23,576 nt of DNA from Ophiosphaerella korrae (lineage: Eukaryota; Ascomycota; Dothideomycetes; Pleosporales; Phaeosphaeriaceae), in NCBI GenBank assembly GCA_028456385.1, contig JALNQF010000550.1, positions 1 through 23,576 on the forward strand, in the 5' to 3' direction. The position numbers and the translations under genes are program-made. Position 1 is the first letter of the stretch, and each line of letters starts with the position of its first letter. Shown here one piece after another: positions 1 to 8,629 of this stretch. The notes beneath the pieces were generated by a model. That model worked only from the letters and a program-made list of their open reading frames with translations. It had not been told where the DNA came from and did not search any database.

Positions 1-674
1 GTCGACGCGCGTGTCGGGGAGACATTCAGGCTCGTGCTGCTTCGCGAACGCGTTGAAGGGCGCGTCTTCAGCCAGCGTTAGACGACCGAGAGTGCACTCA
101 GGCCCCGGTATTGAGGTGTCTGCTTAGCGTCTTAGCGTCCCGTTCTTCCTGATAGCCCAAGAGCCTTAGGTGGAGTCATGTTACAACGTACCAAAGTAGA
201 CAGAGCCTTCTACGGTGTGAGCCTGGATGCTGGAGTAGGCGTTGCTGAAGGAAGTCGCGGAGGCCATGGCATCGCTGCAGCAGAGCATGTATCCGCGATA
301 GTGCGTCTACGGTGATAGTCTGCGGCGCAATGCCTGGTGGGCTTCAGCCTGGTGGTCTTTCAGCCTGCAGCCTGACGACCGAGCAGTCACTCGCAAGGTC
401 CTCGGCTAGGGTTAACCATGCACACATCCGCCTGGTCGTCGACTCGCCAGCCTCGCAACGCATCCGATGCACTGTGTGCACACGGTTCTATCCAGAAGCA
501 CTGTGTGTTATGACGGACAAAGACAAAGTCATTCGGCTGAGCACGTATCCTACCTTGCAAACGCAATACATATGTCAGATGAGCTGGCTTACGAGCCAGC
601 TCACGAATCGATTCAGATGACGATTGAGATGGCGATCGATCTGGCATCGCGTGCGCGATACTGGTGCGTGATAC
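1..674. other. Left flank, normal base composition, no recognisable gene
   Basis: This GC-balanced stretch contrasts sharply with the AT-rich block that starts near 722. Short open frames exist on both strands (312-620 on +, 387-737 on -), but I recognise no domain, and the minus frame runs into the inverted repeat of the mobile element, so neither is called a gene. A small imperfect direct repeat built on CAGCCTG / GCCTGGTGG occurs around 331-375. It may be intergenic DNA or an older degraded element. Confidence 0.5.
580..603. repeat. Perfect hairpin with 10-bp arms and TACG loop
   Basis: TGAGCTGGCT and AGCCAGCTCA are exact reverse complements separated by TACG. The right arm and loop contain ACGAGCCAG, the same core that is repeated twice near each tip of the adjacent terminal inverted repeats (ACGAGCCAGTT). 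It may be a leftover end of a related element or a binding site. No function can be shown. Confidence 0.6.
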
Positions 675-676
675 TA
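675..676. repeat. Left TA target-site duplication of the foldback element
   Basis: TA directly precedes the tip ACGTGTCTGTGCGCG. The mirror tip at 22529-22543 is followed by TA at 22544-22545. A TA duplication is the signature of Tc1/mariner/pogo-type insertion. The bases beyond it (C on the left, G on the right) also match as an inverted repeat, probably by chance. Confidence 0.7.
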
Positions 677-1011
677 ACGTGTCTGTGCGCGTAACGAGCC
701 AGTTCGCGTGACGAGCCAGTTTTACTAGGAAAATCAAAGAAAATCAAAAAGTTTAAAGTAGTATAACTCTACTAATATATAATATTTTAAAAAACTCCCT
801 TAACATTTATTACTCTAAATACTTATATAAATAACCCTATAGTAATTAATATATATATATCTTATATTTTGATATTTTTTCAAAAAAAATAGGAAAATAA
901 AGGTACTTAGAATTCTATATAAAATTAATTTAGTTAAGTAATATATATATAAGGAATATTTTTAATATTCGGAGTTTCTATAAAAAAGCTATATTAAAGG
1001 AGATAGGTTAT
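677..1011 (+). repeat. Left terminal inverted repeat (about 335 bp)
   Basis: Read against the reverse complement of 22208-22543, the outer 240 bp differ only by one A in a homopolymer near 872. Scattered substitutions appear only in the inner 95 bp. The first 45 bp are GC-rich. The rest is AT-rich with runs such as ATATATATAT. Confidence 0.9.
690..721 (+). repeat. Subterminal direct repeat in left TIR (2 x 15 bp, period 17)
   Basis: CGTAACGAGCCAGTT (690-704) and CGTGACGAGCCAGTT (707-721) are tandem copies close to the tip. Subterminal tandem motifs of this kind are typical candidate transposase-binding sites. That role is inference. Confidence 0.7.
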
Positions 1012-1032
1012 TACCTCTACTTTTTTAAGTAT

Positions 1033-1037
1033 CTTTT
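1033..1037. repeat. Left TSD of Gypsy element 1 (CTTTT)
   Basis: CTTTT precedes the LTR start TGTTACGGG, and the same five bases follow the 3' LTR at 22193-22197. A 5-bp duplication is normal for Ty3/Gypsy integration. Confidence 0.8.
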
Positions 1038-1466
1038 TGTTACGGGTGTAATAGAAGAAATCAAGATAGAACTAATTAGTCTCGATCTAGGCGCTAACAA
1101 AGTATAGGACGAGTAGGGTAACGACCTTAATTAGGAGACTACACATAACTAGGACACCTAAGCTAATCTATAATCTATAGACTCTTAGCATTAATAGATT
1201 ATAGATTAAGACAATCTATAATCTACTAGTCTTAGTAACTATAGATTATAGATTACAACAAGTATATAGTTAGTAAGATGCGTATTATTAGGATAGTATT
1301 AGTAATTTAATCCTTTAACTATAGAATACTAATATAGAATAGTTATAAAATATCTTCTATTATTTATAAGTTATTATAGATTATAACCTAAGCTTTTACT
1401 ATTAACTCTTAATCTACTAATACTTCTTAGGCACTAGGAAGTTAACCCTAGTAACAACTTATTATA
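1038..1466 (+). repeat. Element 1 5' LTR
   Basis: It starts TGTTACGGG and ends CTTATTATA, where the 3' copy ends CCCGTTACA. It is the same length as the 3' copy (429 bp), with transition differences as expected of RIP. It carries an inverted-repeat array (1164-1255). Confidence 0.92.
1164..1255. repeat. Alternating inverted repeats of AATCTATAATCTA in LTR
   Basis: Forward units (AATCTATAATCTA) and reverse units (AGATTATAGATTA) alternate four times, able to form two successive hairpins in the LTR RNA or DNA. Matching arrays lie in the other element 1 and 2 LTRs at about 1714-1808, 8321-8415 and 21889-21982. They are absent from element 3 LTRs. Confidence 0.75.
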
Positions 1467-1527
1467 CCTTGCCGATTTAGTTATTACGAGAAGTAAAGCG
1501 TAAGTAGCGCACAGTCTAGCTAACACG
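1467..1527 (+). other. Element 1 leader (61 nt) with putative primer-binding region
   Basis: This is the segment between the 5' LTR and the inferred gag start. It begins CCTTGCCGATTTAG, closely matching the leaders of elements 2 and 3, all exactly 61 nt. No TGG, the complement of a tRNA 3' CCA, follows the LTR. A TAG 11-13 nt in could be a mutated TGG. Confidence 0.55.
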
Positions 1528-1587
1528 ATAGTAGAAAGTTTAACTAAAATAAGTAAAGCCCCTAAGAGTAGTTATAAGTCTAATAGT
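1528..1587 (+). pseudogene. Element 1 gag-pol, first fragment (gag N-terminus)
   Basis: Twenty codons of gag start at ATA, read as a mutated ATG because elements 2 and 3 have the same ATA-GTA-GAA start exactly 61 nt after the LTR. The frame is cut by element 2 and resumes at 8630 after its second TSD copy. Residues V-E-S-L-T follow the start in all three elements. Confidence 0.75.
1583..1587. repeat. Left TSD of element 2 (ATAGT)
   Basis: It is paired with ACAGT at 8625-8629, one C/T difference that mutation after insertion explains. Joining the flanks gives a gag sequence that matches uninterrupted element 3 around this point. Confidence 0.8.
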
Positions 1588-2017
1588 TGTTATAGGCGTA
1601 ATAGAAGAAATCGAGATAGAACTAATTAGTCCTAGTCTAGGCGCTAACAAAGTATAAGACGAGCGGGGTAACAACCTTAATTAGGAAACTACGCATAATT
1701 AGGACACCTAGAGTAATCTATAATCTATAAACTCTTAGCAGTAGTAGATTATAGATTAAGCTAATCTATAATCTGTTAATCTTAGTAAACACAGATTATA
1801 GATTATAGCAAGTATATAGTTATTAGTAATGCGCATTATTAGGATAGTATTAGTAATTCAATCCTTTAACTATAGAACGCTAATACAAGATAGTTGCAAA
1901 ATATCTTCTATTGTTTATAGTTATTATAGATTACTTCTAAGCTTTTACTATTACCTCGTAATCTACTAACTCTCTTTAAGACAGGCACCTATAGTCGACG
2001 ATAGGAGGCCTATTACA
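1588..2017 (+). repeat. Element 2 5' LTR
   Basis: It begins TGTTATAGGCG and ends GGCCTATTACA, 430 bp, pairing with 8195-8624. The first 350 bp or so resemble the element 1 LTR. The last 50 bp instead resemble element 3 (GATAGGAGGCC then TTACA). The inverted-repeat array is at 1714-1808. Confidence 0.92.
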
Positions 2018-2078
2018 CCTTACTAATTTAGTTATTGCGAGAAGCAAAGCGTAAGTAGCGCGTAGTCTAGCTAATACG
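2018..2078 (+). other. Element 2 leader (61 nt)
   Basis: It starts CCTTACTAATTTAG directly after the LTR and is nearly identical to the other leaders. No unmutated tRNA-type TGG primer-binding site is visible. The priming mode (mutated tRNA site or self-priming) cannot be settled here. Confidence 0.55.
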
Positions 2079-5000
2079 ATAGTAGAAAGTTTAACTAAAA
2101 AAGGAGGTAAAGTACCTCTAAGTAGTTATAAGTTAGATAATATAGTATAGAAAGACGTTAAGAACTATATAAACGACCTAATCTCTAAAAAAGAAAATAT
2201 AAAGATAGTAATCGACGCCTTAGAAATATAGAACAAGGAACTACAAGATTATACAAAATAGAACAAAGTACAAATTAAAGCTATTATTAAAGGATAAAAC
2301 TAGATAGAACTAATTACGCAACGCCTAGAGATAAGCGCGACAAAGAAACTACTAAAGATACCCGTACTTAAGAAGTTTAATAGAATAAGGGAAAAACTAA
2401 GACCCTTTATTGTATTAGCACAACTCTAGATAGATATACAAGCACTACACTTCGATATAGAAGAAAAGAAGGTAATATATATTAGACTGCACCTAGAGGA
2501 AGACGTAATAAGATAGTACGAACCTTATTAGATAGATTACACGATATACTCTATAATAACATAAAAAGACAAAACTAGAGCTATCTTTAGAAGTTACGAA
2601 TACTTTACTAAACAAATAAGAGTAGCATTTAGGGATATAGATATTACCTAACAAGCTAAAGAGTAACTAGAAAAGCTTATATAGAATTAGAGTATTCTAA
2701 AGTACGTATTATAGTTTAAACAACTATTACAAAATATAGAATAGAACGAGTTAGCCTTAATATTATAATTTAAACAAGGACTTAACTCTAAAATCTAATA
2801 CGAGATAATATATATAGAGAAACTATAAATACTAGAAGCCCTAAAGTAATAGGTAATACAAATTAACGATAATCTTCGAGAATAGAAGAAGAACAAATAT
2901 AGAGGTTACACCTAGAACTATAATAAGGGAGACCCTATAGTCCTTAACGCTAACAAGGATAGAAAGAAGAAAAAGAACAAAGACTTTACGTGCTTTAACT
3001 ATAGCAAACTAGGCTACTATACAAAGAATTGCAGATCTAAGTTAAAGAAGGACATAGTATATTATAAATGTAGAAAACTAGGACACTTTACAAAAGACTA
3101 CAAGAATAAGGACCTAAAGAAAGAAACTTAGTTAAAAATAACTAAGAAGAAGAAGGAAGCACTACAAGCATAGGCTAAACTTTAAGAGAAAGTAGCTAGG
3201 AGTAAAGAAGTATAATATATAATACTCTATTAAACCTTTTATTATAACAACAACTACTATATATATCTTTCTAGTAAATAAAGAGTAGTATAGTTCCTAT
3301 AGAAGTATAGATATAGAGTAGTAGTAATAAAGGAAGATAGAATAAAAGCTTAGCTAAAAGATATAGCCTAAGTAATAGACCTACTAATAGAAGATTTAGA
3401 AGGGGAAGAGCCCCTAGTACTATTAATCTAGGCTGATAGACTAGCACTAGATAAAGAGACTACTATAGCTCCCTCTAAAGGACTACGAGGAAGTAAGAGA
3501 CAAGTTAGTATAAGAGATATAGAGTATACCTAGCTAACAATATATAGTTATAACAGCTGTACTACAATAGATATAGAGGAACGAGACAAAGAATAGAAGT
3601 TCGTTTAGAAATACTTACTAGTTATAAGTATAGAGGAAGCGTACAAAGACTAGAAAGAACGCAATCTTAAAGAAATAAAGTTTATACTATTTTAAGAATA
3701 GATAAAGTAATATATAGTTATAGTAGGAAGAATACCTATATAAAAGGAATAGTAATATCTTACAAGAGAGACGCGATAGATTAATAAAGCCTATATACTA
3801 AAAGTACTAGTAGTATACTATACCCTAATAATAGATACACCTAGTAGAAGTAAATACTAAGAAGGGGATAACAAAATAATAGACCTAAAACATCTAGTAC
3901 ACTTTAAAGTATTATAGATATTATACCTAGACAAAAATTGTATTATATATAGAAACCCTAAAGTAAACAATAATATATAGCCTACAAGGAGAAGAGGCTA
4001 TAACTATATAAGAGTAATTATAGTAGAAGACATCTAAAGATAAAAAATAACCCTAGAAGATAGATATATAGTAGTAAGACCTAGCCTAAAATTATCTAAG
4101 AAATACGTCTAAGGAGAACTATAGTACAAATATATATATAACAAGTGTCTAAAATATAAAAAACACAAATTCAAAGTAAGCCTATAGCCCTAGAAAGATA
4201 GACAATTTAATAAATTACTAAAGCAAGAAAGGCTAGAAGGTATAGGAGGCCTATACATTACAAAAACAAGTATATACTAAAGAAAGAAAGTACGATTAAT
4301 AATTAATAGTAGAGCTACAAGAAACTTTATATTAAAGAAGTTTATAGAAACATAGAGAATAAAGTATATAACAAAGAAATACCCTTAATAACTAAGTACA
4401 ATTAAAAGAAAACTATTTTAGGAACTAATACAGTTTGAGACAGTACCTTCAACACTAAGGTTAGAAGGACTAGAAATCTAGAACATAGTTATAGATATAA
4501 CGACAATTAATAATAAACAAGACATAATATTAGGTATACTATAGTTATAAATAACTAACCTACATATTAATTAGAGAATAAGAAAAATTAGTTATAGTAA
4601 AACTAATATACTAAAAGCTAATATAAGCACCTACAAAGGAGAATTCCTAGAAGAATACAAGAAATAAGAAAAGTAGCTTATAGAGCTAGAAGACTACCTT
4701 CTAGAACACTAACTATAGGACTTAGCAATAGAAATAGAAGAAGAAAAGAACGTAGGATAGAGCCTAGTCTACTAAAAAATAGAAGAAGAATCTAAGATTA
4801 AACGATTATTTATACAAAATGCAATAAAGAAAGGATAAATAAGAGAATCTAAATCCTTAGTAGTATATAGATTAATATTTATAGACAAAAAAGAGATAAG
4901 TAATAAAAGACCCTACGTAGATTTTAGAAAAACTAACGTAATTACAAACAAGAACTAATACCTACTACTACAAATAGATAAAATACAAGATAAGCTATAA

Positions 5001-7514
5001 AAAGTAAAGATCTTTACAAAACTAGATATATAAAACGCATACTACTAGATTAGAATTAAGAAAGGAGATAAGTAGAAAATAGCGTTTAGAACACAATACA
5101 GACTATACAAATACTTAGTTATACTGTTTAGCTTAACAAATACACTAGCAGTATTCTAAGAAAGAATTAACACAGTACTAAGAGAGTACTTAGATATATT
5201 TACATTTATATACTTAGACAATATCCTTATATTCTTAGAAGTAGAGGAAGAACACGTACAATATATACACAAAGTGCTAAAGAAACTAGTAGAAGCTAAA
5301 ATATTTCTTAAGATAAGAAAATGCAAGTTCTATACAAAGGAAACAGATTTCCTTAGATTTATTATTAAACTAGGAAAAATCAAGATTAACCTAGAAAAGA
5401 TTAACTTAATTAACGAATAGCTAACACTAAAGAACCTAAAAGAGGTACAATAATTTTATAGGCTAGCTAACTTTTGTAGAAAGTTAATAGTAAGATAGTC
5501 TAAAGATATAAAACTAATAACAAGACTTATAAAAAAGGACACGCTGTTTAAATAGATAAAAGAATATAATAAAGTATTTAACAAGATTAAAAAGAAGTTT
5601 ATAGAAAACCTAGTTATTAGAATATACAACCTAGACCTACTAGTAATAGTAAAAACAGACGCATCTAACTTAGTCTATAGAATAGCACTAATGCAAGAAG
5701 ACCTAGAGACTAAAAAAGAACACTTAGTTAAATACTTCTCTAAGAAGATAAAAATAGTAGAACTTAATTACCTAATCTATAACAAAGAGATACTAGTAAT
5801 CTACAAAGTATTTAAATAATAGAGAGTATACCTACAAAGAGTAAAGTACTAGACAAAGGTCTATACAGACTACAAGAATCTTATAGGATTTATAATAAAT
5901 AAAGAATTATTACAACGCTATACAAGATAGTAGGAATACTTGTTAATATTTAATATAGAAATTATATACATAAAAGAGAAAGACAACTAATTTGTAGACG
6001 CTCTAAGTAGAAGACTAGACTTACAAGAAGAAGTAAGCGCTACTAGTATAGTTCTAGTTAAGAACAAGGAAGGATATTTAGTCCTAAACACACCTAAGAT
6101 AGCTACAACACTTAAGAAGACAAGTAATAAGCTAAACGAATAGATTTAGAAAATAACACAAGAAGTATCTAAAGAAATAGAGAAACTCGAAATCTAAGAT
6201 AGATTTGCACAAGCATATAGAAGAATATATATTCTAAGAAAAATTTAAAGGGAATTTATACGACAATTCTATAAATTACTAGTATACAGTTACTAAGGTA
6301 TCGAGAAAACATTAGATAGACTACTACAAGATTACTACATTCTAAAAGTAAGACAACTAGTAATAGAGGTACTACGAGACTGTATAGAATATTAAAGGAA
6401 TAAATACAATAGATATACACTATATAGAATACTACAACTAGTAGAAGCACTAAAATAACTATAAGGAGTTATTACAATAGACTTTATTACGAAGTTACCT
6501 AAGTCTAAAGATCTAATATTAGGAGTTAAATATAATAGAATCCTAACAATAGTAAATAAACTTACGAAGTATATATACTTTAGACTACACAAAGAAAAAA
6601 GTAGGATAGAGGTTGTAGTATACTAGGTTCTAGAAACTATAATTAGTTAATATAGACTACTAGATAAGATTATTATAGATAGAGATATACGATTTACATT
6701 AAAACTATAGGGAATAATAATAGCGCAATTAGGAATATAACACGCAATGTCTATAGTATATTATCTATAAATAGATAGATAATTAGAACGAATAAATTAG
6801 ATAGTAGAATAGTACTTAAGATGCTACCTTAACTATAACTAGAATAACTAGGTATAGCTACTACCTATAGCACAATTAGCATATAACAGCGTAAAGAATA
6901 TAGTAATAGGAGTATTACTCTTCTTCGTAAACTATAGATTTAAGCCTAATATATATTAGATACTATAGAATTAAATATCTTAGTCTCTAAGAGGAGAAAA
7001 CTTTACTAATAGACTTAGAGATATACACGACTAATTAAGATAGGATGTAGAATTCCTATATAATTAAATAGCGAAGTACTATAACAAGAAGTATAAGGAA
7101 GGACCCTAATTTAGAGAAGGAGAAAAAGTATAGTTAGTACGCAAGAATATTAAGAGTAAACGACCTAGTTTAAAATTAGACTACGTTAAGATAAGACTAT
7201 ACAAGATTAAAAGAGAAGTTACACTAGTTATATTTAAACTAAAACTACTAAATAAAATAAAGATATACCTAACCTTCTACGTAGCGCTACTTAAGATAGT
7301 ACTATAGAACATAGAACTACTAGTGTACAAAGTAGATACGTATAGAGAATAAGAAGAATAAGAAGTTAAGAAAATCTTAGTACACTAGTTCTATAATAGT
7401 AGGAACTACTACCTAGTAGAATAGATAGGTATAGACGAGAAAGGACAACTATAGGAAAAAACATAGGAACTAGAAGATAATCTTAACTACCCTAAGAAAT
7501 TAGAGGAGTTCTAA
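2079..7514 (+). pseudogene. Element 2 gag-pol polyprotein (RIP-inactivated, single frame)
   Basis: One reading frame of 1,812 codons encodes structural and replication proteins for retrotransposition. Seen in order, all in the same phase: a gag domain with TREKLRPF-like region near 2380-2410; two CCHC zinc knuckles at 2991-3032 and 3060-3101 (several Cys now Tyr); protease motif at 4305-4316, now N-S-R-A for DSGA; RT with YLDN at 5211-5222 for YLDD; RNase H with Asp at 5658, YTD near 5862 and DALSRR near 5997; integrase with zinc-finger Cys at 6381, catalytic Asp 6480, Asp 6678 and Glu 6786; and a chromodomain-like end near 7410 (YLVE then stop for Trp). The inferred start is ATA from ATG. 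It ends in TAA, overlapping the antisense gene. Many TAG/TAA stops interrupt it. Confidence 0.93.
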
Positions 7515-8098
7515 AATTAAAACCCTCTAGAACGCCTAGCAGCGAACTAAGAGAATCGACATTACTAACGACAGATAGAGAGACAATAGAGACGTCTAGC
7601 GTAGGACCTACTACAGTAACACTAAACGCCTTATCTAGATCTAGCTTAGCTTCTAGAGCTACTAACTACTTAGCTAATTTCTTATTATTTAAGGCCTTTA
7701 TCTTATAAAGACGAGAGAGATAAGCCTAATTCTCTACTAGCTTACTTTACGCAAGCTCCTAGATACGCTTACACTTAGCTTTAGCCTCTATAATTTAAGA
7801 TAGTAATTTCTCTTAAGTCTAGTTAATAGCTTTCCCTATTATCGTTAAGCCTAGACGTAAGAATAAGCGTAATAAATATACACTTAGAAAGAGAAACACT
7901 AGACACGTTATAAGAACTATACATATTTACGCGAATACATACTTTATAAGCCCTACTATTGTTTGTAGAAATAATATAAGGAAGAGACTTAGGGTTTAAC
8001 TTAGGAGAAGTATAATAAGAATAAGGAAACATTTTAACACTATTGCGCAATACACGATTAGTAAGAAGATAGCAACGACGTATAGATAAAATAGGCAT
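7492..8098 (-). pseudogene. Antisense split gene of element 2 (Zn2Cys6-like plus coiled coil)
   Basis: It is encoded opposite to pol. Exon 1 (8098-7882) starts at ATG and is fully open. The intron is 7881-7836, and exon 2 (7835-7492) holds several TAG/TAA stops of CAG/CAA type. The spliced length is 186 residues. Exon 1 positions 26, 29, 41, 51, 54 and 63 are Tyr, Tyr, Tyr, Tyr, Cys, Tyr where element 3 suggests six Cys. Exon 2 has a Lys/Arg/Glu/Leu-rich helical stretch (EAKAKCKRI and following) and ends with LLGVLEGFNF. It overlaps the pol end by 23 nt. Function is unknown. A DNA- or RNA-binding accessory protein is inference. I do not recognise a named family. Confidence 0.72.
7836..7881 (-). 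other. Inferred 46-nt spliceosomal intron in element 2 antisense gene
   Basis: On the minus strand it reads GTATAT at the 5' end, CTTAAC as a branch-point-like motif and AATAG at the 3' end. Length 46 (3n+1) corrects the +1 phase difference between the two coding halves and makes the junction W-K-A-I-N. The same position and length occur in elements 1 and 3. Confidence 0.78.
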
Positions 8099-8180
8099 TA
8101 GGGAGGATAAAGAACTCTACATTAATAAAGAAACTAAGTTAATAACCTTAGCCTTAGGATAGATAAACTAAGGTCTACCT

Positions 8181-8194
8181 AGAGGGGGAGATAG
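8181..8194 (+). other. Element 2 polypurine tract
   Basis: AGAGGGGGAG followed by ATAG lies directly upstream of the 3' LTR start, as expected for the plus-strand priming site. Confidence 0.8.
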
Positions 8195-8624
8195 TATTAT
8201 AGGCGTAACAGAAGAAATTGAGATAGAACTAATTAGTCCTAGTCTAGGCGCTAACAAAGTATAGGACGAGTAGGGTAACAACCTTAATTAGGAAACTACG
8301 CATAATTAGGACACCTAGAGTAATCTATAATCTATAGACTCTTAGTAGTAGTAGATTATAGATTAAGCTAATCTATAATCTATTAATCTTAGTAAACACA
8401 GATTATAGATTATAGTAAGTATATAGTTATTAGCAATACGTATTATTAGGATAGTATTAGTAATTTAATCCTTTAACTATAGAACGCTAATACAAGACAG
8501 TTGCAAAACATCTTCTATTATTTACAGTTATTATAGATTACTCCTAAGCTTTTACTATTACCTTGTAATCTACTAACCTCCTTTAAGATAGGCACCTATA
8601 GTTAACAATAGGAGGCCTGTTACA
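8195..8624 (+). repeat. Element 2 3' LTR
   Basis: 430 bp, starting TATTATAGGCG (TG mutated to TA) and ending GGCCTGTTACA. It differs from the 5' copy mainly by transitions. The inverted-repeat array is at 8321-8415. Confidence 0.92.
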
Positions 8625-8629
8625 ACAGT
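8625..8629. repeat. Right TSD of element 2 (ACAGT)
   Basis: Partner of ATAGT at 1583-1587. Element 1 gag resumes immediately after it. Confidence 0.8.

Larger units (their letters stand above)
1588..8624 (+). mobile_element. Gypsy chromovirus-type element 2 (complete, 7,037 bp)
   Basis: This is a structurally complete element with paired 430-bp LTRs, 61-nt leader, uninterrupted gag-pol frame (2079-7514), antisense split gene (7492-8098), polypurine tract AGAGGGGGAG (8181-8190) and 5-bp TSDs. It inserted into the gag start of element 1. Nearly every Gln and Trp codon position is a stop, so it is dead, yet no net frameshift occurs over 5.4 kb. This is the pattern of point mutation by RIP rather than slow decay. 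Confidence 0.95.

Noticed and set aside
180..330. Minus-strand peptide with MASATSFSNAY-like sequence ending in a stop
   Set aside because: Looks codon-like, but it is short, has no known domain, and a competing frame is equally open.
312..620. 102-codon plus-strand open frame in the left flank
   Set aside because: No recognisable domain. Overlapping frames on both strands are equally open in this GC-balanced stretch, so it is not supported as a gene.
387..737. 116-codon minus-strand open frame
   Set aside because: It begins inside the TIR and crosses the element boundary, so it would not be a native gene. No domain recognised.
6256..6592. Two overlapping minus-strand open frames rich in Leu/Tyr/Val
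   Set aside because: They are the complement of the integrase region of element 2. RIP removes stops on one strand while adding them on the other. They look hydrophobic only because of TA-rich codons.
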